A DNA stretch of 13,057 nucleotides, from NCBI GenBank assembly GCA_934095965.1, contig CAKOKR010000030.1, forward strand, positions 1 to 13,057. Reading direction: 5' to 3'. The notes under the pieces are model-generated. The model made no database searches. It was not told the origin of the DNA and saw only the letters and a list, made by a program, of their open reading frames with translations. The position numbers and the translations under genes are program-made. The DNA comes from an uncultured Bacilli bacterium (GTDB lineage: Bacteria > Bacillota_I > Bacilli_A > RF39 > UBA660). The stretch's first letter is position 1; each line of letters begins with the position of its first letter. This document shows, piece by piece, positions 6,186-12,638 of this stretch.

Positions 6186-7934
6186 CTTGTTTTTCATTAA
6201 ATCTTCAATGTAGTTAAAGAATTCATCTTTACTTAATGTAGTTGTTTCTTTACTTCCAAATAATCTGAAACTTATTTCTTTATTATCAACTTCTTTTTGA
6301 CCAAGAATTAATGTAATTGGTATTTTTTTTAGTTGACCTTCACGCATTTTATATGATAATTTTTCATTACGGTCATCAATTTCAACACGATATCCCTTTT
6401 TACGAATTTCTTCATAAATAGCTTTAGCATATTCTAAGTGATATTCATTATTAACAGGAATTACATTAATACCAACAGGTGCAAGCCATAAAGGTAGTGC
6501 TCCTTTTGTTTCTTCAAGTAAAAGAGCAATGAATCTATCAATCGAACCAAGTACTGCTCTATGAATTACTACTGGTGTTTTCTTTTCGCCTTGTTCATCT
6601 ATATAATAAAGTTCAAATTTTCTTGGAAGTAAGAAGTCTAATTGAATTGTTGATAATGCTACTTCATTACCTATAGCTGGTTTAATTAAAATATCTAGTT
6701 TTGGTCCATAGAATGCTGCTTCACCTTTAGCTTCAACATAATCTATTCCAATATCATTTAATACTTTTCTTAAATCATCCTCAGCTTTATTCCACATATC
6801 ATCATCTTGGAAATATTTTTCTTTATCTTCTGGGTCTCTTAGTGACAAACGACATTTATAATCTTTAAATCCAAAGTCTTTGTAAACATCCATAATTAAA
6901 TCTAAAACACCTTTAAATTCCGTTTCGATTTGTTCTTTAGTACAGAATATATGTGAGTCATTTTGAGTAAATGATCTAGCTCTTTCAATACCTTTTACTG
7001 CACCAGCTGCTTCATATCTAAAGTCATTAGCTATTTCTGCAATACGAACTGGTAAATCTTTATATGAATGTAAGAAATTTTTATACATTACCATGTGATG
7101 TGGACAATTCATTGGTCTTAATACATATGCTTCATTATCCATCTTCATTGCTGGAAACATATCATCTTTATAGTGATCCCAATGTCCACTTGTTTTATAT
7201 AATTCCACACTACCTAAATCTGGTGTATGAACATGTTTATATCCATAATATATTTCTTTATCTGTTATGTAATTTTGTAGTGTTCTCCATAAAGTATATC
7301 CATTTGGAAGCCACATTGGAAGTCCACGACCAACTAAGTCACTAAGCATATAGATACCTAAATCTTTACCAATTTTACGGTGATCTCTTTCTTTTGCTTC
7401 TTCAAGTTCTTGTAAATGTTTTTGAAGTGCTTCTTCAGTATCAAAACAAATTCCATATACTCTTTGAAGCATATGATTTTTAGCATCATTTTTCCAGTAT
7501 GCTCCGCTTACTTTTAATAGTTTAAAATACTTTAGTTCTTTTACTGTGTCTAAGTGTGGTCCACGACATAGGTCTGTGAAATCTCCTTGAGTATAACATG
7601 AAATAACTTGTTCATTCTCATCCATTCTACTTATTAAGTCAACTTTATATGGATCATTTTTAAACATTTCTAGAGCATCAGCTTTTGATATTTCATGTCT
7701 AACTATTCTTTTTCCATCCTTAGCTATTTTTTTCATTTCTTTTTCAATTGCTGGTAAGTCATTTTCATTTAAAGTTTTACCATTTAAATCAATATCGTAA
7801 TAGAATCCTTCTTCAATAACTGGTCCAACCCAAAATAATGCATCTGGATATAAGTGTTTAACAGCCTGAGCTAAAAGGTGGGCACATGAGTGATTCATTA
7901 CACTTAATTTTTTATCTTCTTTAATATTTATCAT
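6180..7934 (-). CDS. thrS: Threonyl-tRNA synthetase without TGS domain
   Basis: ThrRS activates threonine and charges tRNA-Thr. The 584-residue protein is shorter than the usual ~640 because the N-terminal TGS domain is missing and it opens directly into the N2 editing domain. Editing-site residues are intact: H15-x3-H19 (NHSCAH) and C123/H127 (DLCRGPHL). The class II core shows motif 1 (LPNGYTLWRTLQ, 209-220), motif 2 (VRIAEIANDFRYE, 296-308) and motif 3 (VVIHRAVLGSIDRF, 455-468). The catalytic zinc ligands are C277 (RPMNCPHH), H328 (NDSHIF) and H458. Residues from about 485 form the anticodon-binding domain. The start lies one base after the stop of the upstream small gene, with AAGGAAG inside that gene's end, so the two are translationally coupled. 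Expression is governed by the T-box at 8151-8348 and ends at the terminator 6156-6185. Confidence 0.97.
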   Translation of the reverse strand: MINIKEDKKLSVMNHSCAHLLAQAVKHLYPDALFWVGPVIEEGFYYDIDLNGKTLNENDLPAIEKEMKKIAKDGKRIVRHEISKADALEMFKNDPYKVDLISRMDENEQVISCYTQGDFTDLCRGPHLDTVKELKYFKLLKVSGAYWKNDAKNHMLQRVYGICFDTEEALQKHLQELEEAKERDHRKIGKDLGIYMLSDLVGRGLPMWLPNGYTLWRTLQNYITDKEIYYGYKHVHTPDLGSVELYKTSGHWDHYKDDMFPAMKMDNEAYVLRPMNCPHHMVMYKNFLHSYKDLPVRIAEIANDFRYEAAGAVKGIERARSFTQNDSHIFCTKEQIETEFKGVLDLIMDVYKDFGFKDYKCRLSLRDPEDKEKYFQDDDMWNKAEDDLRKVLNDIGIDYVEAKGEAAFYGPKLDILIKPAIGNEVALSTIQLDFLLPRKFELYYIDEQGEKKTPVVIHRAVLGSIDRFIALLLEETKGALPLWLAPVGINVIPVNNEYHLEYAKAIYEEIRKKGYRVEIDDRNEKLSYKMREGQLKKIPITLILGQKEVDNKEISFRLFGSKETTTLSKDEFFNYIEDLMKNKK

Positions 7935-7935
7935 T

Positions 7936-8136
7936 TTATCTTCCTTCTTTCATTTGTTCATAATGTCTGTATTTGCATTTATACATTTCATTTTTTAATT
8001 CTTCATATTCTTGTTTTAATTCTTCTAGTTTTTCTTTGTATAACTCTGGATGGGTTCGTTCTTCAAGCTTAGTAATCTTTAGTTTCAGTTCAAACATTTT
8101 ACCACGTATTAGTTGATATTCTTCTTCATAATTCAT
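7936..8136 (-). CDS. Small coiled-coil protein between T-box and thrS
   Basis: This 66-residue, highly charged protein starts MNYEEEYQLIRGKMFELKLK. Almost all of it is predicted helix with heptad-like Leu/Tyr spacing (LKLKITKLEERT, then LEELKQEYEELKNEMY). It has no membrane segment and I do not recognise the family. The ATG at 8134-8136 follows AAAGGAG at ideal spacing. The longer open frame to 8172 would start inside the T-box terminator hairpin and is rejected. As first gene after the T-box and one base from thrS, it should be induced with ThrRS when uncharged tRNA-Thr accumulates. It occupies the position where the missing TGS-coding segment would lie, but shows no TGS-like sequence. Confidence 0.75.
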   Translation of the reverse strand: MNYEEEYQLIRGKMFELKLKITKLEERTHPELYKEKLEELKQEYEELKNEMYKCKYRHYEQMKEGR

Positions 8137-8150
8137 AAAAATTCTCCTTT

Positions 8151-8201
8151 CAAATAAAAAGGATGATACCAAGGAGTCATAGATATGACGGTACCATCCT
8201 T
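8151..8201 (-). terminator. T-box-controlled terminator before the thrS operon
   Basis: AAGGATGGTACC (8190-8201) pairs with GGTATCATCCTT (8159-8170), 12 bp with one G-U, enclosing the small hairpin GTCAT-ATCT-ATGAC. TTTATTTG follows. The T-box motif itself, including the tRNA-binding UGGU, is the 5' arm of the terminator, so the two states compete for the same strand. Confidence 0.8.
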
Positions 8202-8348
8202 TAATTAACTTAATTATATAACGGTTTTACCCGGGATTTATTAAATCCTCTTGGAAAGTGGTAATTAATAATGTGTTTGTTAGTTTCCATCAACCACTAA
8301 CTTTCTATGAAACACTAATTATTAATCGTGTCTTTCTTCATCGATTTC
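8151..8348 (-). promoter_or_regulatory. T-box riboswitch, threonine specifier (ACC)
   Basis: T-box leaders bind uncharged tRNA and prevent termination. Stem I has base GAAAG/CTTTC (8332-8336 with 8254-8258), then a specifier loop whose 3' strand TACCA (8259-8263) holds codon ACC (8260-8262, Thr) followed by a purine. Above it are a long stem ATTAAT..AGTGTTT/AAACAC..ATTAAT and an apical stem GTTAGT/ACTAAC with loop GGTTGATGGAA, matching the conserved distal loop. Stem III is GGATTT/AAATCC. The T-box motif AAGGATGGTACCGTC is at 8187-8201. The antiterminator is AAGGA + 7-base bulge TGGTACC + GTCAT/ATGAC + TCCTT (8171-8201), with UGGU to pair with the tRNA ACCA end. The specifier agrees with thrS downstream. 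Confidence 0.93.
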
Positions 8349-8354
8349 ACAATA

Positions 8355-8383
8355 ATCTTAGCACATTTTTATACTAAATACAA
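8355..8383 (-). promoter_or_regulatory. Promoter of the T-box/thrS operon
   Basis: On the minus strand TTGTAT (8378-8383) is followed after 17 bases by TAAGAT (8355-8360). It begins directly after the hydrolase stop codon (8385-8387) and places the start just ahead of stem I. Confidence 0.65.
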
Positions 8384-8384
8384 G

Positions 8385-9233
8385 CTAATTTTGGAAAAAT
8401 GCTAAAATATCTTGCCAAACTAACTTTTTACCATTATCAAATAAAATTTTATGACCCATATTAGGATAATCAAAATAACCAATATTAGTTAAACCATTTT
8501 TATTTAAAACTCTTACTAATTCAGTTATATTTTCTTTACCACTTAGTTTTGTATCTAGAGCACCAGTTGCTATAGCAAGTTTTACATTATTATTAAATTT
8601 AATTTTTTTAATGTTTTCTTCAAGTCTTAGTATTTCATAAATGCTTTTATTTTTGTAGTTATAAAAACAGTTAGAATCATTTTTTATTTTTTCTTTTTCA
8701 TTTATATCATTTACCACTACTGATTTAGCACCAAAACCAAGAAGATTTTGAAAATATGAATTTTCTTTATTCTTACCCATTATATTTAACATAAACTTTG
8801 CCATTTTTAAGTTACCTTCGATATCTTTTTGAAAAAGTGGACTTGTTAAAACTATTTTTTTAATACTTACATTATCTGGCAAATAATTTATAACAGGAAG
8901 AGTTCCAAGACTATCTGCTATAACATAGATTGGAATATTTGGAAATCTTGATTCTGTATATTTTACAACATTTTTAAAGTCATCAATTAGTTTTTGAGCA
9001 TCACTTATAAAACCAATAGTATTTTCGTTATTGATACTTTTTCCTTGACCACGAGGATCATATATTACAATATTAAATTTATTATTTATAAAATAATCTA
9101 TCATTTCATAGTATCTTTCTTTATATTCATTTAAACCTGGTGCTATAATTATTGTTGCATAGGCACTACTTGTTTCATTAATACTTGCAGATAAATATAA
9201 TAAATCACTTGATTTTAAACTAATTTCAATCAT
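8385..9233 (-). CDS. Alpha/beta hydrolase, monoacylglycerol lipase/lysophospholipase-like
   Basis: The 282-residue protein has the alpha/beta-hydrolase pattern. An early strand with oxyanion region reads IIIAPGLNEYKERY (28-41), followed by VIYDPRGQGKS (56-66), where the family has D-RG-G-S. The nucleophile elbow is IADSLGT with S108; the first Gly of GxSxG is replaced by Ala. D227 (TGALDTK) and H261 (NMGHKIL) complete a plausible triad in the right order. This arrangement resembles the Hydrolase_4 group acting on lipid esters, but the substrate cannot be read from sequence. It has no signal peptide, so it is probably cytoplasmic. The ATG at 9231-9233 has GGGGAG at good spacing; the longer frame to 9278 would begin upstream of that site. 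It has its own promoter and is followed immediately by the T-box promoter. Confidence 0.85.
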   Translation of the reverse strand: MIEISLKSSDLLYLSASINETSSAYATIIIAPGLNEYKERYYEMIDYFINNKFNIVIYDPRGQGKSINNENTIGFISDAQKLIDDFKNVVKYTESRFPNIPIYVIADSLGTLPVINYLPDNVSIKKIVLTSPLFQKDIEGNLKMAKFMLNIMGKNKENSYFQNLLGFGAKSVVVNDINEKEKIKNDSNCFYNYKNKSIYEILRLEENIKKIKFNNNVKLAIATGALDTKLSGKENITELVRVLNKNGLTNIGYFDYPNMGHKILFDNGKKLVWQDILAFFQN

Positions 9234-9268
9234 ATTTTGTCTCCCCTTATTTATTTCTTTACTATATA

Positions 9269-9297
9269 AGTATATCATTTGATAACTAATTTGTCAC
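9269..9297 (-). promoter_or_regulatory. Promoter for the alpha/beta hydrolase gene
   Basis: On the minus strand GTGACA (9292-9297) is followed after 17 bases by TATACT (9269-9274). It is divergent from the tRNA-Lys promoter. The intervening 9298-9369 is AT-rich with no feature I can support. Confidence 0.65.
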
Positions 9298-9369
9298 ATG
9301 TTAATACATTATTAATTATGTTTTTTTACTTATTTTATTAGAAAAGTATACATTTTTAGGTAAACCCTA

Positions 9370-9398
9370 TTGCATTCTTTTTTATTCTTTGGTATAAT
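9370..9398 (+). promoter_or_regulatory. Promoter for tRNA-Lys
   Basis: TTGCAT (9370-9375) is followed after 17 bases by TATAAT (9393-9398). It predicts a start near 9405, about 20 bases ahead of the mature tRNA. Confidence 0.8.
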
Positions 9399-9400
9399 TT

Positions 9401-9422
9401 ATTTGTTCTTAAGGGAACAAAT
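9401..9422 (+). repeat. Inverted repeat at the tRNA-Lys transcription start
   Basis: ATTTGTTC (9401-9408) and GAACAAAT (9415-9422) are perfect 8-base arms around a 6-base loop, lying between the -10 box and the tRNA. It may be a DNA operator, or a partial hairpin in the 5' precursor leader. Confidence 0.45.
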
Positions 9423-9424
9423 AT

Positions 9425-9500
9425 GGGGTGTTAGCTCAGCAGGTAGAGCAACTGACTCTTAATCAGTGGGTCTAGGGTTCGATTCCCTAACACCCCACCA
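9425..9500 (+). tRNA. tRNA-Lys, anticodon CUU
   Basis: A complete 76-base cloverleaf: acceptor GGGGTGT/ACACCCC, D stem GCTC/GAGC, anticodon stem ACTGA/TCAGT with loop CTCTTAA (anticodon CTT, reading AAG), and T stem TAGGG/CCCTA with loop TTCGATT. The discriminator A and the CCA end are encoded. It is transcribed from its own promoter, and the terminator at 9593-9629 is the first clear stop downstream. CUU is normally the minor lysine isoacceptor beside UUU in an AT-rich genome. Confidence 0.98.
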
Positions 9501-9505
9501 TTTAG

Positions 9506-9583
9506 ATATTGGTATGTGAGATTAATTTCTTACATATAATATAAAAGGAACATTCATTCTGCTTAGTGAATGTCAACCAATAT
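9506..9583 (+). ncRNA. Predicted three-way-junction RNA downstream of tRNA-Lys
   Basis: P1 is ATATTGGT (9506-9513) with ACCAATAT (9576-9583), 8 perfect pairs. P2 is ATGTGAGA (9514-9521) with TCTTACAT (9528-9535), stacked on P1 with no linker. P3 is ACATTCA (9550-9556) with TGAATGT (9567-9573), with a 10-base loop. A purine-rich joining strand ATAATATAAAAGGA (9536-9549) connects P2 and P3. It lies 5 bases after the tRNA CCA end and 9 bases before a strong terminator, so it should be co-transcribed with the tRNA. It matches no RNA family that I recognise. It contains no ORF and no plus-strand gene follows, so it is more likely a small RNA than a riboswitch. Confidence 0.5.
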
Positions 9584-9592
9584 TATTGTTAT

Positions 9593-9629
9593 GACACTCT
9601 ACAGCAATGTAGAGTGTCTTATTTATTTT
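9593..9629 (+). terminator. Intrinsic terminator of the tRNA-Lys transcript
   Basis: The stem is GACACTCTACA (9593-9603) with TGTAGAGTGTC (9608-9618), 11 perfect pairs. The loop is GCAA and TTATTTATTTT follows. Confidence 0.92.
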
Positions 9630-9647
9630 AATGATTTTAGATAACCT

Positions 9648-9682
9648 GAAAAATACAACCAGTTAATTTGGTTGTATTTTTC
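9648..9682 (-). terminator. Terminator of the SH3b-protein gene, probably bidirectional
   Basis: The stem is GAAAAATACAACCA (9648-9661) with TGGTTGTATTTTTC (9669-9682), 14 perfect pairs with a 7-base loop. It has A-rich and T-rich flanks in both directions. It lies between the tRNA unit and the stop codon of the gene at 9689. Confidence 0.85.
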
Positions 9683-9688
9683 ATTGTA

Positions 9689-10318
9689 TTATTTTCTATC
9701 TAAGTCTTTAAAATCTAATACTTGGTTTTCGCTTGGTTTTTTATTAAATTCTATCTTTTGAACTTTTTTAGTAACTTTACCTACGGCATCAGTTGCAATA
9801 TATTGAATCCAGTATTGGTCTTTATTTTGTGATTCATCTACTTCATGATAAACTTTGTGAGTAACTGTTACACCTTCTCTATCGTCAGTAACTTCGATAT
9901 GATCATAATTTATATCATCAATTGAATCTACATAATAAACTGCATCAAAGAATTTAATTGTTGGATATGCAATATCATCTGGATTATTTCCATCATCTAC
10001 ATATTCTGTTCCTTTTGGATTGCAAATCCATCCCCATTTATCTTTAGCATATTCAATGTGATACCATCTATTTCCACCATAATTTTCCATATCATCTACT
10101 TTATAAACATCACCTTTTTTAGCTTCACCAAGTTCTGCACTATTACGGTCTGAATCTTTTCTTATTTTAACAAATTCATTTGATATTTCGATGTGCCATC
10201 CTTCTTTAATCTTTTCAATTCTTGCTTCTTCGATTTTACCTGATACAAATTTGTACCCAAAGAAACCTCCGACTAAAACACCTATTATAATTAATATAAT
10301 TACTAATTTTTTCAACAC
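9689..10318 (-). CDS. Membrane-anchored protein with bacterial SH3 domain
   Basis: The 209-residue protein begins with a hydrophobic anchor (residues 3-25, KKLVIILIIIGVLVGGFFGY), so the rest is extracellular. Residues about 42-100 look like an SH3b domain (EFVKIRKDSDRNSAELGEAKKGDVYKV, then WYHIEYAKDKWGWI), a fold that often binds cell-wall peptides. Residues about 117-195 form a beta domain of the DUF5011/Ig-like kind (PTIKFFDAVYYVD, then YIATDAVGKVTKK). No catalytic domain is present, so a wall-binding or sensing role is more likely than hydrolysis. The start is uncertain: GTG at 10316-10318 lies only 4 bases after AAGGTG, while the next codon, TTG at 10313-10315, has better spacing and gives the typical MKKLV opening. 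The gene is divergent from the membrane protein at 10405. Confidence 0.75.
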   Translation of the reverse strand: MLKKLVIILIIIGVLVGGFFGYKFVSGKIEEARIEKIKEGWHIEISNEFVKIRKDSDRNSAELGEAKKGDVYKVDDMENYGGNRWYHIEYAKDKWGWICNPKGTEYVDDGNNPDDIAYPTIKFFDAVYYVDSIDDINYDHIEVTDDREGVTVTHKVYHEVDESQNKDQYWIQYIATDAVGKVTKKVQKIEFNKKPSENQVLDFKDLDRK

Positions 10319-10357
10319 TAATCACCTTCTATATAATTTTACCAAAAAATATTATAT

Positions 10358-10386
10358 TTTACTAGTACTAATTTTTATGTTATAAT
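10358..10386 (+). promoter_or_regulatory. Possible promoter for the small membrane protein
   Basis: TTTACT (10358-10363) is followed after 17 bases by TATAAT (10381-10386). The start would be near 10393, so the AGGTGATAG ribosome binding site would be almost at the 5' end of the mRNA. The -35 box is weak. Confidence 0.5.
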
Positions 10387-10404
10387 TGTTTCAGGTGATA
10401 GATT

Positions 10405-10716
10405 ATGAAAAAATATAAATATCAAAGATTGAGTAAAGAAGAAAAAAAAGAAGCAAAGTTAGAATTTTATCAAACAGAACAAGGTATTGAATTAAAATCA
10501 AGATTTAAAAGAATACTAATTTATAGTATTGCCCTTATTTTATTTGGGATTTATTTGATAGTAGAAGCTATTATCAAAAGAGATTCTACTGCTCAATATG
10601 TTTTTGGTGGTATTGTTACTTTATTTGGTGTTGGTTTTCTAATATCAAGAAGTTACGTTATTATGAAAAAAGTAAATGAATTTATTACTAAACCAAAAAA
10701 GGCTACGAAAAAGTAG
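10405..10716 (+). CDS. Small membrane protein with two transmembrane segments
   Basis: I do not recognise this 103-residue protein. A very basic, charged N-terminus (MKKYKYQRLSKEEKKEAKLE) is followed by hydrophobic segments at about 37-56 and 65-82 and a Lys-rich tail (TKPKKATKK). Two segments with charged ends suggest a helical hairpin with both termini inside. The ATG follows AGGTGATAG. It is the only protein gene on the plus strand. It is divergent from the SH3b gene and convergent with the coiled-coil gene at 10731, and its stop codon lies inside a shared terminator. Role unknown. Confidence 0.75.
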   Translation: MKKYKYQRLSKEEKKEAKLEFYQTEQGIELKSRFKRILIYSIALILFGIYLIVEAIIKRDSTAQYVFGGIVTLFGVGFLISRSYVIMKKVNEFITKPKKATKK

Positions 10717-10728
10717 TCTTTTTAATTT
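10695..10728 (+). terminator. Bidirectional terminator shared by convergent genes
   Basis: AAAAAGGCTAC (10696-10706) pairs with GTAGTCTTTTT (10713-10723), 11 bp with one G-U. The loop is GAAAAA, and the A-rich and T-rich flanks allow it to act on both strands. It includes the stop codon of the plus-strand gene (10714-10716) and lies 8 bases from the stop of the minus-strand gene. Confidence 0.85.
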
Positions 10729-10730
10729 TA

Positions 10731-11057
10731 TTATCTAAATTTTATAAATATAAATAATATGAATATAGTAAGTGCTAAGATAACTGTGATAATAATAGCT
10801 AGTGCTTTATCGCTTTCTTTTTGAGCATCTCTTCTCAGCAATTCATATTCTAAATCATATAATTTAATTTTATCTTCAGCAATAATATTTTCAATTTCTA
10901 GTTTATTTTCTGTACTTACTGAATCTATTTTTTTCATATTGTTTTTTATTTTTTCTTTTAACATATCGATTTCATCTAATATTTGACCTCTATTTTTATA
11001 TGCGTGCGGATTATTATTAATGGTTACATTAGTATAATGATAGTTGTTATTATTCAT
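10731..11057 (-). CDS. Tail-anchored coiled-coil protein, function unknown
   Basis: The 108-residue protein has an Asn-rich, polar N-terminus (MNNNNYHYTN), then a predicted coiled coil at about 24-80 (ILDEIDMLKEKIKNNMKKID, IENIIAEDKIKLYDLEYELL). One membrane segment at about 86-106 ends nearly at the C-terminus (IFIKFR). This layout points to a C-terminally anchored protein facing the cytoplasm. I recognise no family. The ATG follows AAAGGAG. The stop of the upstream surface-protein gene is 14 bases away, so the two are very likely one operon. Confidence 0.7.
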   Translation of the reverse strand: MNNNNYHYTNVTINNNPHAYKNRGQILDEIDMLKEKIKNNMKKIDSVSTENKLEIENIIAEDKIKLYDLEYELLRRDAQKESDKALAIIITVILALTIFILFIFIKFR

Positions 11058-11071
11058 AAATATTTTCTCCT

Positions 11072-12595
11072 TTAATTTATAATGATTGGTGAGTCTTTTG
11101 TACCTATTCCAGATTTATAAGTTACATCTTTATCTAGGAAAAATACAGGTCTAATTCCATGTAAATACGTTGCATAGTTACTTCCAACAAACCCATTGTA
11201 ACGAACATAAAATACATAAGTTTCATAATCAGTTCTAGGTGTTAATGACCATTCTCCGTATCCTGAATACATCCAGTTTGTTCCATATATTGCTGCTTTA
11301 TTATAGGTAACTAAGTTTTCTGTCCAGTTGTTTTGATCTGTTGCAAAACCATAATCACTTGGATAAAATAAGCCAATTTTTGCTTCATAACTTTCTGTAG
11401 TTAGTGTATCACTTGGAGATATTATTTCATTTTGATATGCTGTTTTTGCCGGAGCATACATAATACCAGATGATGCATTACCACTTACTTTCCAATAAGA
11501 TGTTGCAATTTTATTTGCCCAGGTATTTCCTATATTTGTTAAATAATTTTTATTTAAATTAACTGTATTTAATAAACTTGTACTCCATATGTGTGAACCA
11601 TTTCCAGAATTTATAGTTGTATCGCTTTTATAATTCCAACGATAATCAAGATGATTATTAGGATTTTCTCCGCGGTCTGCACTAAAGAATTGTGTTGAAA
11701 TTGATGCATAATCACCATCTTCACCAAGAAGATTACTTCTTGCAAAATCCCATTTTATTACTTTAACCTTGTTATCAAAAACTCCGATGATTCGATATAA
11801 ATTATCTGTTGGACAAGTTTCATCATTTGATGCAAAACACAAAAAGTTTTTAACATTATCTTTTGTTAAATATCCATCGCTTACTGCTTTATTTAATACT
11901 TCATCATAAGTTTGATACTGTGTATTTGTAGTATCATATTGTAATGTGTAATAATGGGTTGCTTCAGTACATGAATTTCCTAGAAATGATTTTGTTGTTC
12001 CACAATAAAAGTTAATTACTCCATCAGTTGACGCATCATTATCTGTACCTAATGTGTTTAATCCTGCAGATGTTGCTTTATCAGTTAATTTAAAATCTCC
12101 GCCTGCAAATCGATATGAATTGTCCCCTGCTCCATTTGTTAAATTTTCATCATGATAATAAATATTTGTTAACTTTGATGAACTTTTATTTCTTAAATTT
12201 TTAATACACTCAGCTAAATTATCTTTATCTTGACATACTTCAGAAACATTTGAATGAGCTTCCAAATCAAAATAAACATAACATTTATCAGATGATTCAC
12301 CTACTAATACAATTTCTTTTGTATTTTTATCATATGATATTTTAGTTTTATTTACACATCCAGATTTACTTTGATTAAAAACATAACCATCACTTTTCCA
12401 TCCATCAGATTTATCTTCTTCATAAGTACCTGTTCCAGCATCTGTTTCAACCATCATTGTTAATAAATTACTTTTAGGTTTTGGATTTATTTTATTGGTA
12501 TCATCTAATACTTCATTTTCTTTATAAAAAATAATGGTACTTATAAACACAAATATAATAATTGATATAATTAAATATACTTTTTTATTTTTCAT
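11072..12595 (-). CDS. Large anchored extracellular protein, DUF6273-like C-terminus
   Basis: The 507-residue protein has an N-terminal signal-anchor (residues 5-23) and a long extracellular part rich in Asn, Ser, Thr and Tyr. Cysteines are spaced as if for disulfides (C80 and C105 around YVFNQSKSGC...DKCYVYFD; C121 and C130). A middle segment reads NLYRIIGVFDNKVKVIKWD. The end (EWSLTPRTDYETYVFYVRYN, HGIRPVFFLDKDV, and the tail SGIGTKDSPIII) resembles the DUF6273-type domain, whose members end in a WLRSP...G-RP pattern and may have an FGE/lectin-like fold. That similarity is from memory and function is unknown. The start ATG has AAGGTG upstream. It lies just beyond the divIVA-like gene's terminator and in an operon with the tail-anchored protein. 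Confidence 0.7.
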   Translation of the reverse strand: MKNKKVYLIISIIIFVFISTIIFYKENEVLDDTNKINPKPKSNLLTMMVETDAGTGTYEEDKSDGWKSDGYVFNQSKSGCVNKTKISYDKNTKEIVLVGESSDKCYVYFDLEAHSNVSEVCQDKDNLAECIKNLRNKSSSKLTNIYYHDENLTNGAGDNSYRFAGGDFKLTDKATSAGLNTLGTDNDASTDGVINFYCGTTKSFLGNSCTEATHYYTLQYDTTNTQYQTYDEVLNKAVSDGYLTKDNVKNFLCFASNDETCPTDNLYRIIGVFDNKVKVIKWDFARSNLLGEDGDYASISTQFFSADRGENPNNHLDYRWNYKSDTTINSGNGSHIWSTSLLNTVNLNKNYLTNIGNTWANKIATSYWKVSGNASSGIMYAPAKTAYQNEIISPSDTLTTESYEAKIGLFYPSDYGFATDQNNWTENLVTYNKAAIYGTNWMYSGYGEWSLTPRTDYETYVFYVRYNGFVGSNYATYLHGIRPVFFLDKDVTYKSGIGTKDSPIIIN

Positions 12596-12613
12596 ATAAC
12601 ACCTTATTATTTT

Positions 12614-12638
12614 AAAAAATAGACTTATTAAAGCCTAT
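12614..12638 (-). terminator. Terminator of the DivIVA-like gene
   Basis: ATAGGCTT (12631-12638) pairs with AAGTCTAT (12619-12626), 8 bp with one G-U. The loop is TAAT and a T run follows. The stop codon (12628-12630) lies in the loop. The next gene starts only about 20 bases further on. Confidence 0.75.

Noticed and set aside
7064..7345. Plus-strand open frame of 93 codons
   Set aside because: It lies entirely opposite the conserved ThrRS catalytic core, has no ribosome binding site and no recognisable protein character.
8137..8172. Longer N-terminus (MVSSFLFERRIF) of the small coiled-coil protein
   Set aside because: These codons are part of the T-box terminator; a strong AAAGGAG precedes the later ATG at 8136.
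9506..9583. Known riboswitch class for the structure downstream of tRNA-Lys
   Set aside because: It does not match the conserved cores I know for purine, THF, preQ1 or glycine riboswitches or hammerhead ribozymes, and no plus-strand gene follows that it could control.
10191..10385. Plus-strand open frame of 64 codons
   Set aside because: It lies opposite the start and promoter region of the SH3b protein, is of low complexity, has no ribosome binding site, and runs into the promoter of the next plus-strand gene.
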